DNA of 64,000 nt from Streptomyces misionensis (GTDB lineage Bacteria; Actinomycetota; Actinomycetes; Streptomycetales; Streptomycetaceae): positions 4,604,501 to 4,668,500 of the forward strand of contig NZ_FNTD01000004.1 of the NCBI RefSeq assembly GCF_900104815.1, read 5' to 3'. The notes below the pieces were generated by a model. It did no database searches, was not told where the DNA came from, and saw only the letters and a list, made by a program, of their open reading frames with translations. Shown piece by piece: positions 10,286 through 20,873 of this stretch. The position numbers and the translations under genes were made by a program. Every line of letters begins with the position of its first letter. Within the stretch, counting starts at the first letter, position 1.

Positions 10286-10978
10286 GTGACCCGCGCATCC
10301 CTGGACAAGCAGCCGCACGAAGTCGCCTCGATGTTCGACAACGTGGCGGAACGGTACGACCTGACCAACGACGTGCTGTCCCTGGGGCAGGACCGCCGCT
10401 GGCGCAAGGAGGTCGCCGCCGCCGTCGACGCGCGCCCCGCGCAGAAGGTCCTGGACCTCGCCGCCGGCACCGCCACCTCGTCCCTCCCCTTCGCCCGCAC
10501 GGGTGCCTATGTCGTGCCCTGCGACTTCTCCCTCGGCATGCTCCAGGTCGGCAAGAAGCGCCACACCTGGATGCCGTTCACGGCCGGCGACGCGACCAGG
10601 CTGCCGTTCAAGGACGACACCTTCGACGCCGTCACCATCTCCTTCGGCCTGCGCAACGTGCAGGACACGGACGCGGCCCTGCGGGAGATGTACCGGGTGA
10701 CCCGGCCCGGCGGACGCGTGGTGATCTGCGAGTTCTCGCACCCGACCTGGACGCCCTTCCGGACCGTCTACACCGAGTACCTGATGCGCGCCCTGCCCCC
10801 GGTCGCCCGCGCGGTGTCCTCGAACCCGGACGCGTACGTCTATCTCGCCGAGTCCATCCGCGCCTGGCCCGACCAGCCCGGCCTCGCCGCACGGCTGCGC
10901 GGGGCCGGCTGGTCCAGGGTCGCCTGGCGCAACCTGACGGGCGGTGTGGTCGCGCTGCACCGGGGCTTCAAGGACTGA
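10286..10978 (+). CDS. menG: Demethylmenaquinone methyltransferase MenG/UbiE
   Basis: SAM-dependent C-methyltransferase for the last step of menaquinone synthesis (demethylmenaquinone to menaquinone). The 230-residue product shows the UbiE/MenG signatures: [18 protein letters not shown] near the N-terminus, the SAM loop [16 protein letters not shown] near 55, and FGLRNVQD near 115. The Actinobacteria-type enzyme is this length. GTG start at 10286. It follows mqnC and the amidohydrolase-like gene on the same strand after a 73-base gap and may share their transcript. Confidence 0.93.
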   Translation: MTRASLDKQPHEVASMFDNVAERYDLTNDVLSLGQDRRWRKEVAAAVDARPAQKVLDLAAGTATSSLPFARTGAYVVPCDFSLGMLQVGKKRHTWMPFTAGDATRLPFKDDTFDAVTISFGLRNVQDTDAALREMYRVTRPGGRVVICEFSHPTWTPFRTVYTEYLMRALPPVARAVSSNPDAYVYLAESIRAWPDQPGLAARLRGAGWSRVAWRNLTGGVVALHRGFKD

Positions 10979-10990
10979 GCCCCGGGCCGC

Positions 10991-11335
10991 TCACCGGCCG
11001 ATCATCTCGAACGCGTCTCCCGGCTCCCCCAGTTCCCGCTGGAGTCCGCCCGTCGGCGGCCCGGGGACGCGTGGTTCACGGACGCCCCCGCCGCCCTCGC
11101 CGTCCGCGAAGTCGAACCACACGTACACCATCGACTCCGCCGGCACCTCCGCGCCGGGCCGCGGGTACTGGCGTACGACGTAGTCGACCACCGTGCGGTG
11201 GAAGTCCGGGCGGTCCGGCGCGGCCAGGAACAGGCCCCTCGCCCGGGCGGTCTCGCGCGCGTCCACGGCCATCAGCCCGACCAGCCGCGGCACACGCACT
11301 TCGGGTGGTTCGGGTGTCGTGCGCACAAGTGTCAC
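10991..11335 (-). CDS. PASTA-domain protein, small
   Basis: Protein of about 114 residues with one PASTA-like unit: VRVPRLVGLMAVDARETARARG followed by the second half DYVVRQYPRPGAEVPAESM with VYVWFDF. PASTA modules usually bind peptidoglycan or beta-lactams on secreted kinases and penicillin-binding proteins, but this protein has no signal peptide or membrane helix, so the role is unclear. I chose GTG at 11335 because GGGGG lies just upstream; another GTG at 11371 would add 12 residues but has no ribosome binding site. Convergent with menG, 12 bases apart. Confidence 0.65.
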   Translation of the reverse strand: MTLVRTTPEPPEVRVPRLVGLMAVDARETARARGLFLAAPDRPDFHRTVVDYVVRQYPRPGAEVPAESMVYVWFDFADGEGGGGVREPRVPGPPTGGLQRELGEPGDAFEMIGR

Positions 11336-11408
11336 CCCCAGCGGTACTGGCAGGGTAGCCCCGGCGCACACCGGCCGGAAGGAGCCGGTGTCATTCTGTG
11401 ACAGACGA

Positions 11409-11939
11409 CTACCGTGCGTCAGCTGTGGGGGAACCGAGGCCCAGCCGGAAGCAGAGCGCGTCCTCCTCCAGCGTGGGGTGCGGGTAGGTCTCGGCCCGGC
11501 GCATGCCCAGACGCCGGGTCACCGCGATGGAGCGCGCGTTGCCCGGCCGCACCATCGCCACCACCTCCGGCACCCCCGCCGCCCGTACCCGCTCCAGGGT
11601 CTCGCGCGCGGCGGCGGTGACGTACCCCTTGCCCCAGTGCGCCCGGCCGAGCCGCCAGCCGATCTCCGTGGCACCCACCGGGCCCCAGGCCGGCTGCCAG
11701 GGCTGGGCGCCGGTGAAGCCGATGGCCTCGCCGGACTCGTCCAGGACCGTCCACAGGCAGAAGCCGAGTTCGGCGTCGTGCCGCCGCTGGCGCGCGGTGA
11801 GTTCCTCGTACACCGACAGCGCCGCGGGCTTGCCGCCGTGGAACTCCATCACCTCGGGGTCGGCGAAGAGGCGGTGCCAGGCGAGGGCGTCCTCGTGGGT
11901 GGGAACGCGCAGCCGCGGAGCGGGGAGAGATCGGTTCAC
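11409..11939 (-). CDS. GNAT family N-acetyltransferase (RimJ/RimL-like)
   Basis: 176-residue acetyltransferase of the GNAT fold with RimJ-like features: TEIGWRLGRAHWGKGYVTAA is the strand 4 and acetyl-CoA pyrophosphate loop, and NARSIAVTRRLGM is the C-terminal motif. The substrate could be a protein N-terminus or a small amine; sequence does not decide. The start is set at GTG 11939 because GAAGGG lies seven bases before it; the longer frame opens with a TTG at 11966 and lacks a site. Divergent from the geranylgeranyl reductase gene. Confidence 0.85.
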   Translation of the reverse strand: MNRSLPAPRLRVPTHEDALAWHRLFADPEVMEFHGGKPAALSVYEELTARQRRHDAELGFCLWTVLDESGEAIGFTGAQPWQPAWGPVGATEIGWRLGRAHWGKGYVTAAARETLERVRAAGVPEVVAMVRPGNARSIAVTRRLGMRRAETYPHPTLEEDALCFRLGLGSPTADAR

Positions 11940-12037
11940 GGGGCAGCCCTTCAGCCGGGTGATCAATTCCGCTGAATAGACTGCCCATGTCCAGTGCCCG
12001 TCGGCACGCAGATTTCGAACCTTGGGGAGATCCCGCC

Positions 12038-13321
12038 GTGACCGAGCCCCTCTCCGACCACACCGCCGATGTGATCGTCGTGGGCGCGGGGCCAGCCGGC
12101 TCCGCGACCGCGTACCACCTCGCGAAGGCCGGTCTCGACGTACTGCTCCTGGAGAAGACCGAGTTCCCCCGCGAGAAGGTCTGCGGTGACGGCCTCACGC
12201 CGCGCGCCGTCAAGCAGCTCGTCGCCATGGGCATCGACATCTCCGAGGAGGCGGGCTGGCTGCGCAACAAGGGCCTGCGCATCATCGGCGGCGGCTCCCG
12301 CCTCCAGCTCGACTGGCCGGATCTCGCCGCCTACCCGAACTACGGACTCGTCCGCAAGCGCGACGACTTCGACGAGATCCTGGCCCGCAACGCCCAGAAG
12401 GCGGGCGCGCGGCTGTACGAGCGCTGCAACGTCTCCGGCCCGATCGTGGACGAGCGCACCGGCCGGATCACCGGTGTCACCGCCAAGGTCGGCGAGGAGA
12501 AGCGCGAGGCCGCCTTCCACGCGCCGCTCGTCGTCGCCGCCGACGGCAACTCCACCCGGCTGTCCCTCGCGATGGGCCTGCACCGGCGCGAGGACCGCCC
12601 GATGGGCGTCGCGGTGCGCACGTACTTCACCTCGCCCCGCCACGACGACGACTACCTGGAGTCCTGGCTGGAGCTGTGGGACCGGCGCGGAGCCCAGGAC
12701 CGGCTGCTGCCCGGCTACGGCTGGATCTTCGGCATGGGCGACGGCACCTCCAACGTCGGCCTCGGCGTGCTCAACACCTCCGCCGCGTTCAAGGAGCTGG
12801 ACTGGCGCGAGATCCTCAAGGCATGGTGCGCCTCCATGCCGGAGGACTGGGGCTACACCCCGGAGAACATGACCGGCCCGATCCGCGGCGCCGCCCTGCC
12901 CATGGCCTTCAACCGCAAGCCCCACTACACCCGCGGCCTGCTGCTCGTCGGCGACGCCGGCGGCCTGGTGAACCCCTTCAACGGCGAGGGCATCGCCTAC
13001 GCCATGGAGTCCGGCCAGATCGCCGCCGACGTCATCGTCCAGGCCCACGCCAGGGCCACGCCCGCCCAGCGCGAGATCGCCCTCCAGCGCTACCCGCAGG
13101 TCCTCAAGGACACCTACGGCGGCTACTACAACCTCGGCCGCGCCTTCGTGAAGCTCATCGGCAACCCGAAGGTCATGCAGATCGCCGCCCAGCGCGGTCT
13201 GACCCACCCGATCCTGATGAAGTTCACCCTGAAGCTGCTGGCGAACCTGACCGATCCCACGGGCGGCGACGCGATGGACCGCATCATCAACGGCCTGACG
13301 AAGGTGACCCCGAAGGCCTGA
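12038..13321 (+). CDS. Geranylgeranyl reductase family flavoprotein, probable menaquinone tail reductase
   Basis: 427-residue FAD enzyme. The dinucleotide motif GAGPAGSATAYHL is near residue 15, the family motif REKVCGDGLTPRAV near 47, and the FAD ribityl-binding segment GDAGGLVNPFNGEGI near 305. This family saturates isoprenoid double bonds; members include archaeal lipid reductases, plant ChlP and mycobacterial MenJ, which acts on menaquinone. Its place among mqnA, mqnC, menG and nuo makes reduction of the menaquinone side chain the likeliest role; that is inference. The start is GTG 12038 preceded by GGGAGA, not the longer frame. Its stop abuts the convergent def stop with no spacer. Confidence 0.85.
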   Translation: MTEPLSDHTADVIVVGAGPAGSATAYHLAKAGLDVLLLEKTEFPREKVCGDGLTPRAVKQLVAMGIDISEEAGWLRNKGLRIIGGGSRLQLDWPDLAAYPNYGLVRKRDDFDEILARNAQKAGARLYERCNVSGPIVDERTGRITGVTAKVGEEKREAAFHAPLVVAADGNSTRLSLAMGLHRREDRPMGVAVRTYFTSPRHDDDYLESWLELWDRRGAQDRLLPGYGWIFGMGDGTSNVGLGVLNTSAAFKELDWREILKAWCASMPEDWGYTPENMTGPIRGAALPMAFNRKPHYTRGLLLVGDAGGLVNPFNGEGIAYAMESGQIAADVIVQAHARATPAQREIALQRYPQVLKDTYGGYYNLGRAFVKLIGNPKVMQIAAQRGLTHPILMKFTLKLLANLTDPTGGDAMDRIINGLTKVTPKA

Positions 13322-13945
13322 CTAGGCGTTCAGCTCGGCTTCCCTGGCCGACCGGCGGGCATGGACCTCCTCCCGCCGGTCGGCCATCTGCCGCAGCGCG
13401 TCCTTCTTCTCCCGTTTCGTCAACCGGTCCAGGTAGATGTACCCGTTGGTGTGATCGGTCTCGTGGGCCAGGCAGCGCGCGAAGTAGCCCGTGCCCTCGA
13501 TCTCCAGCGGGTTGCCGTCCCGGTCCTGGCCGCGCACGACGGCGCGGGCCGGCCTGGGCAGCGCCATCACCGCGCCCGGCACCGACAGGCAGCCCTCGCC
13601 CTCGTCCAGCAGCCGCCGCCCGGCGAGAGGCGTGTCCAGCACGGGATTGACGATGTGTCCGACATGCCGGTCACCGTCGTCGTCGGGGCAGTCGTACACG
13701 AAAAGGCGCAGATCGACCCCGACCTGGTTCGCGGCGAGGCCCGCTCCCTCGGCGACGTACATGGTGCGGAACATGTCGTCGATGAGCGCGGCGAGGTCGG
13801 GACCGAACTCCGTGACGTCCCGGCACGGCTTGTGCAGCACCTCCTCGCCGACCTCGGTGATCCGGCGGACCCTGCCGCGCCCGGACTCGGGGGCGTACCG
13901 GGGGAACGCGGCCACGGGGCCGCCCTGTACGAAGACGCGTGGCAT
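13322..13945 (-). CDS. def: Peptide deformylase
   Basis: Metalloenzyme that removes the formyl group from new N-termini. The 207-residue protein has all three motifs: [10 protein letters not shown] (67-76), EGCLSVPG with metal ligand Cys119, and HETDH with His161, Glu162 and His165. It has an N-terminal extension of about 25 residues relative to E. coli Def. ATG start preceded by GAAGGAG. Streptomyces usually carry several deformylases. It ends flush against the convergent geranylgeranyl reductase gene and lies downstream, on the same strand, of the NlpC/P60 gene, separated from it by a terminator. Confidence 0.95.
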   Translation of the reverse strand: MPRVFVQGGPVAAFPRYAPESGRGRVRRITEVGEEVLHKPCRDVTEFGPDLAALIDDMFRTMYVAEGAGLAANQVGVDLRLFVYDCPDDDGDRHVGHIVNPVLDTPLAGRRLLDEGEGCLSVPGAVMALPRPARAVVRGQDRDGNPLEIEGTGYFARCLAHETDHTNGYIYLDRLTKREKKDALRQMADRREEVHARRSAREAELNA

Positions 13946-14015
13946 CGCGGCTTCTCCTTCGCTCGTGGACGGACCGCCGGACGGCGGCCCGGGCCCCGAG
14001 CATGCCAGGGAACGC

Positions 14016-14052
14016 CGCAGGGCCGCTGCCCCCGAGCGGCTGCGGCCCTGCG
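14016..14052 (-). terminator. Terminator between the NlpC/P60 gene and def
   Basis: Perfect 11-bp arms CGCAGGGCCGC (14016-14026) and GCGGCCCTGCG (14042-14052), located 39 bases past the NlpC/P60 stop and before def on the same strand. Some alternative inner pairing (GCCGCT/AGCGGC) exists. Confidence 0.75.
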
Positions 14053-14090
14053 AAAGAACGCCTGAAGCGTCGTGAAAGGTGCGGGTCGGT

Positions 14091-14918
14091 TCAGAGCACC
14101 CGCACGGCGCCGGTCGGCTGGTCGTACGAGAGCGGGTGCTCCGCGACGCCGTCCGACGGGTTCTGCGCGCCGACGAACATACCGCCGCCCACGTACACCG
14201 CGACGTGGTACGCGCTGCCCGCGCTGCCCCAGTACAGGATGTCGCCCGGCTGGAGGTTGCTCAGCGAGACCTGGGTGCCGGCGGTCGACTGGTCCTGGGA
14301 GACGCGCGGCAGGCTCACGCCGACCTGCTTGAAGGCCGTCTGCACGAGGCCCGAGCAGTCGTACGCGGACGGGCCGGTGGCACCGGAGACATACGCCTTG
14401 CCCAGCTGCGACTTGACGAAGCTGACGACGGCCGCGGCGGAGCCGGTGGCCGTGGAGGAGCCGGTGTCGACGCCGGTGGAGACGGAGCCGGAGCCGCCGG
14501 TGGAGGCGGCGAGCGTCGTACGGGCCTCGCTGCGCGAGGCGCGCTCGGCGGCGGCCTTGCGGGCGGCCTCCTCGGCCTTCTTCTTGGCCTCGGCCGCCTT
14601 CTGCTTGGCGTCCGCGAGGTCCGCCTTGGCCTGCTTCGCGGCGTTCGCGGCGGCCGCGTCGCGCTCGGCCTGGAGCTGGTAGTTCGCGGCGGCCTGCTGC
14701 GTGGCGTCCGCGGACTGGGCCGCCTGGGCGGCCAGGTCGGCCGTCAGGGTGGGCAGTTCGAGGGTCTGCGTCACCGGCTCGGCGGCGCTGGCCGAACCAG
14801 CGGCCCCGGCGACTGCCAGGGTGCTGAGGACGCCACCGGCAACTCCGGCCCGCATCGCGAGGGACGACGCGCTGCGGCGGGGCTTCCGGTGGCTGCGTAT
14901 GTGAGCGGTGTGGGACAT
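14091..14918 (-). CDS. Secreted NlpC/P60 peptidoglycan endopeptidase
   Basis: 275-residue cell-wall hydrolase. The N-terminus is a signal peptide with a twin-Arg-like basic stretch ([16 protein letters not shown]) and cleavage probably after GSASAAE. It is followed by a long Ala/Lys/Glu-rich coiled coil (about 75-135) and then the NlpC/P60 domain with catalytic Cys188 in YDCSGLVQ and the His of YHVAVYVG. Such enzymes cut peptide stems of peptidoglycan during growth and sporulation. The start ATG at 14918 is chosen because the signal peptide begins there; the frame is open to 15038 but those residues look like leader sequence. Divergent from nuoA across a 742-base gap. Confidence 0.9.
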   Translation of the reverse strand: MSHTAHIRSHRKPRRSASSLAMRAGVAGGVLSTLAVAGAAGSASAAEPVTQTLELPTLTADLAAQAAQSADATQQAAANYQLQAERDAAAANAAKQAKADLADAKQKAAEAKKKAEEAARKAAAERASRSEARTTLAASTGGSGSVSTGVDTGSSTATGSAAAVVSFVKSQLGKAYVSGATGPSAYDCSGLVQTAFKQVGVSLPRVSQDQSTAGTQVSLSNLQPGDILYWGSAGSAYHVAVYVGGGMFVGAQNPSDGVAEHPLSYDQPTGAVRVL

Positions 14919-15047
14919 GGGAACAACCGGTATCAGGGGCTCCTCCGTATCTTCAAGAAACGTGTCCTGCGCCACAGTTGTCCAATCGAGACCTTGAACC
15001 CCGGGCGTGTCGCTCTTTATTGACGCCGTAACGGACATTGCGGACGC

Positions 15048-15071
15048 CCGTGATCAAGCCCTTGATCACGG
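15048..15071. repeat. Perfect 11-bp-arm palindrome upstream of the NlpC/P60 gene
   Basis: Arms CCGTGATCAAG (15048-15058) and CTTGATCACGG (15061-15071) are separated only by CC. A third partial copy, TTTGATCA, follows at 15074-15081. With a 2-base loop it suits a dimeric DNA-binding protein better than an RNA hairpin. It lies 130-153 bases upstream of the NlpC/P60 start codon. No known regulator is recognised. Confidence 0.6.
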
Positions 15072-15537
15072 TCTTTGATCATTACGCCCGAATTGCCCCC
15101 CGCCTACCACTGGTTGGGGTCGTTGGCCAAGCCCGGTGGTTGACGGCTTGTTACCGGTGTGGCGGAGGTCACGGAACGGTCACCCGGGAGCCGGCGTCCC
15201 GCGCGTGCGGAGCTCGTGAACGCGTGCACGTGGTTTCACTCCGTCCACATCACCCCCTCCAGCTCCCCCTGATGTGTGAACGGAGTCCACTATCAAGAGT
15301 GGGCGTCCAAGGCGAATTTGCATGCAGGCGAACTCTCTTGATATTGAGACGCCCCTTCCAGCCTGCGACGACGAGCCGGATTGTCACTTCTGGTGATCAA
15401 CTGAACGCTTCGCGTATGAAGATCACCCATCATCCGACTTCATGATCCTTCGTCAGGTGGTGGAGATCACAAAGCTTGTGGAATATCCCGTGTCGCAGAT
15501 CACAGAGCGGCGGGCATAAGATGCGAGGCAGTTGGGC

Positions 15538-15555
15538 TTGTGACCTGCTTCACAT
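15538..15555. promoter_or_regulatory. Rex-like (NADH/NAD+ redox sensor) operator upstream of nuoA
   Basis: TTGTGACCTGCTTCACAT matches the Streptomyces Rex operator (TTGTGAACGCGTTCACAA) at 13 of 18 positions, including both conserved half-sites TTGTGA and TTCACA. It lies 106-123 bases upstream of the nuoA start and about 16 bases downstream of a TAAGAT -10-like box at 15517-15522, a position where binding would block transcription. Rex repressing respiratory genes when NADH is low is established; its action here is inferred. Confidence 0.75.
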
Positions 15556-15660
15556 GTTCTCGATCTTCGCCGGGACGAGCGTGGTTCGTGGGGCCGGTGA
15601 GGCGGACGTGAGCCCAGTGAACCGCCAGCAGTCAGTGCCGACTGAGAGGAGCGAGGAGCG

Positions 15661-16020
15661 GTGAACGCGTATGCGCCCATCCTCGTACTGGGAGCCCTCG
15701 GGGCAGGCTTTGCGATCTTCTCCGTGGTCATGGCCACGCTGATCGGTCCGAAGCGGTACAACCGCGCCAAGCTCGAAGCCTACGAGTGCGGTATCGAGCC
15801 GACCCCCACGCCGGCCGGCGGCGGGCGCTTCCCCATCAAGTACTACCTGACGGCGATGCTCTTCATCGTCTTCGACATCGAGATCGTCTTCCTCTACCCC
15901 TGGGCCGTCACCTTCGACGCCCTGGGGCTTTTCGGGCTCGTGGAGATGCTGCTCTTCGTGCTCACCGTCTTCGTCGCGTACGCGTACGTATGGCGGCGCG
16001 GCGGCCTGGAATGGGACTGA
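15661..16020 (+). CDS. nuoA: NADH-quinone oxidoreductase subunit A
   Basis: Membrane subunit of complex I, 119 residues with three predicted helices. The conserved loop [22 protein letters not shown] between helices 1 and 2 lines the quinone-cavity entrance, and the second helix contains the family's [15 protein letters not shown] start preceded by GAGGAG. First gene of a complete nuoA-N operon; nuoB follows after 15 bases. The Rex-like operator lies in its upstream region. Confidence 0.96.
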   Translation: MNAYAPILVLGALGAGFAIFSVVMATLIGPKRYNRAKLEAYECGIEPTPTPAGGGRFPIKYYLTAMLFIVFDIEIVFLYPWAVTFDALGLFGLVEMLLFVLTVFVAYAYVWRRGGLEWD

Positions 16021-16035
16021 GGGGCCATATAAGAC

Positions 16036-16590
16036 ATGGGACTCGAAGAAAAGCTGCCGAGCGGCTTCCTGCTGACCACCGTCGAACAGGCCGCGGGCTG
16101 GGTGCGCAAGGCGTCCGTCTTCCCGGCCACCTTCGGCCTGGCCTGCTGTGCCATCGAGATGATGACCACCGGCGCCGGCCGTTACGACCTGGCGCGCTTC
16201 GGCATGGAGGTGTTCCGGGGTTCGCCGCGCCAGGCGGACCTGATGATCGTGGCCGGCCGGGTCAGCCAGAAGATGGCGCCGGTCCTGCGGCAGGTCTACG
16301 ACCAGATGCCGAACCCCAAGTGGGTCATCTCCATGGGCGTCTGCGCGTCCTCGGGCGGCATGTTCAACAACTACGCGATCGTCCAGGGCGTCGACCACAT
16401 CGTCCCGGTCGACATCTACCTCCCCGGCTGCCCGCCGCGCCCCGAGATGCTGATGGACGCGATCCTCAAGCTCCACCAGAAGATCCAGTCCACCAAGCTC
16501 GGCGTCAACGCGGAGGAAGCGGCCCGCGAGGCGGAGGAGGCGGCGCTCAAGGCCCTGCCCACCATCGAGATGAAGGGGCTGCTGCGGTGA
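16036..16590 (+). CDS. nuoB: NADH-quinone oxidoreductase subunit B
   Basis: Carries iron-sulfur cluster N2, the last electron carrier before menaquinone. The 184-residue protein has all four ligands: the adjacent Cys37-Cys38 in [10 protein letters not shown], Cys103 in MGVCASSGG, and Cys132 in PGCPPRPE. It docks with NuoD and NuoI at the membrane interface. Its stop overlaps the nuoC GTG by 4 bases. Confidence 0.96.
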   Translation: MGLEEKLPSGFLLTTVEQAAGWVRKASVFPATFGLACCAIEMMTTGAGRYDLARFGMEVFRGSPRQADLMIVAGRVSQKMAPVLRQVYDQMPNPKWVISMGVCASSGGMFNNYAIVQGVDHIVPVDIYLPGCPPRPEMLMDAILKLHQKIQSTKLGVNAEEAAREAEEAALKALPTIEMKGLLR

Positions 16591-17338
16591 GCGACGCGAA
16601 CGGCACCCACGGCGGGGCGAACGGGGTGAACCCGGAGAAGGACCTGTCCGCCTCCAACCTCCCCGGTCAGCGCGGCCAGGGCGGCGAGGAGATCCGCGTC
16701 CAGCGCGGCATGTTCGGCGCCAACAACGGCGGCGACACCTCCGGCTACGGCGGACTGGTCCGCTCGGTCCGCCTCCCGGGACCGGCGACGCGTCCCTACG
16801 GCGGCTGGTTCGACGAGGTCGCCGACGAGCTGGAGGGCGCCCTGGAGGAACAGGGCCTGCTCCCGGACAACGCCATCGAGAAGACGGTCGTCGACCGCGG
16901 CGAACTCACCTTCCACATCGAACGCGAGCACCTGGTCCGCGTCGCCCGCACCCTGCGCGACGACCCCGCCCTGCGCTTCGAGCTGTGCACCGGCGTCAGC
17001 GGCGTCCACTACCCGCACGACAAGGGCCGCGAGCTGCACGCCGTCTACCACCTGCGTTCCATCACCCACAACCGGCTGATCCGCCTGGAGGTCAGCGCCC
17101 CCGACGCCGACCCGCGCATCCCGTCCCTGGTCTCCGTGTATCCCACCAACGACTGGCACGAACGCGAGACCTACGACTTCTTCGGAATCGTCTTCGACGG
17201 CCACCCGGCCCTCACGCGGATCATGATGCCGGACGACTGGCAGGGCCACCCGCAGCGCAAGGACTACCCGCTCGGCGGCATCCCCGTCGAGTACAAGGGC
17301 GCCCAGATCCCGGCTCCGGACCAGCGGAGGTCGTACTC

Positions 17339-17342
<4 letters not shown>
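16587..17342 (+). CDS. nuoC: NADH-quinone oxidoreductase subunit C
   Basis: 251-residue peripheral-arm subunit (30-kDa family). The signature [17 protein letters not shown] and the closing [16 protein letters not shown] are clear. A polar N-terminal extension of about 60 residues, rich in Gly and Asn, precedes the family domain, which is normal for actinobacterial NuoC. The protein is separate from NuoD, unlike the fused E. coli NuoCD. GTG start and stop each overlap the neighbour by 4 bases, so translation is coupled. Confidence 0.95.
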
Positions 17343-18660
<1,318 letters not shown>

Positions 18661-18664
<4 letters not shown>

Positions 18665-19526
18665 CCACCTCTTCTTCGGAGCACGGCGTCAGCCTGGGCA
18701 TGCCCGAACTGCCCGCGCCCGCCTACCCGGACGACGTACGGGCCCGTCTGGAGGCGGACGCGCGCGAGGTGATCGCGCGCTACCCGGACTCCCGCTCCGC
18801 CCTGCTGCCGCTGCTCCACCTCGTGCAGTCGGAGGAGGGCCACGTCACGCGCACCGGAATGCGGTTCTGCGCCGAGATGCTCGGCCTGACCACCGCCGAG
18901 GTCACCGCGGTGGCCACCTTCTACACCATGTACCGGCGCCGGCCCTCCGGCGACTACCAGGTCGGGGTGTGCACCAACACCCTGTGCGCGGTGATGGGCG
19001 GCGACGCCATCTTCGAGGCCCTCCAGGAGCACCTGGGCGTCGGCAACGGGGAGACCACCGACGACGGCAAGATCACCCTGGAGCACATCGAGTGCAACGC
19101 GGCCTGCGACTTCGCGCCGGTCGTGATGGTCAACTGGGAGTTCTTCGACAACCAGACGCCCGCCGGCGCCAAGCGGCTGGTGGACGACCTGCGCGCGGGA
19201 CGGCCCGTACAGCCCACGCGCGGGGCGCGGATGTGCACCTTCAAGGAGACCGCGCGCATCCTGGCCGGCTTCCCCGACGAACGGCCCGGGGCCGTCGAGG
19301 AGGGCGGCAGCGCCGGACCCGCCTCGCTGGTGGGCCTCCGCCTGGCCAAGGGCGAGACGGCACCCGCGCGCGTGGTCCATCCGCGCGGCGGACCGCAGGA
19401 CCCGCCGCGGGGACCGGTGCACGAGCCGTCCCCCGCCGAGCACCCCAGCTCCCACGACGCGCCGCAGGAGACCTCGGCCTCCGATCCCGCGCACCCGGCA
19501 GGACCTACCGCCGAGGAGGGGGAGTG

Positions 19527-19527
<1 letters not shown>
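18661..19527 (+). CDS. nuoE: NADH-quinone oxidoreductase subunit E
   Basis: NADH-module subunit with a thioredoxin-like [2Fe-2S] domain. The ligand pattern is visible as CTNTLC and CNAAC, around residues 105-150. The product is 288 residues, about 110 more than the E. coli protein; the extra part is a hydrophilic C-terminal tail rich in Pro, Glu and His (from about residue 205) that looks disordered and is typical of Streptomyces NuoE. GTG start overlaps nuoD by 4 bases. Confidence 0.95.

Positions 19528-20869
<1,342 letters not shown>

Positions 20870-20873
<4 letters not shown>

Larger units (their letters stand above)
14919..15660. other. 742-base intergenic region between the NlpC/P60 gene and nuoA
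   Basis: Lower in GC than the genes around it and free of credible ORFs. It holds a near-perfect palindrome at 15048-15071, a hairpin at 15246-15276 (CACATCA/TGATGTG), a small inverted repeat CCACT/AGTGG around 15287-15302, at least four copies of GATCAC or GATCAA between 15390 and 15505, and a Rex-like operator at 15538-15555. It must carry the promoters of both flanking genes. A possible nuo -10 box, TAAGAT, lies at 15517-15522. I found no convincing ydaO riboswitch for the NlpC/P60 gene here. Confidence 0.7.

Noticed and set aside
14919..15450. A possible ydaO riboswitch before the NlpC/P60 gene
   Set aside because: Only a short partial resemblance (CAAGCCGTCAACCACC on the minus strand); the GGGGGACCC and GGGGTGAA blocks are not in the right places, unlike at 43168-43352.
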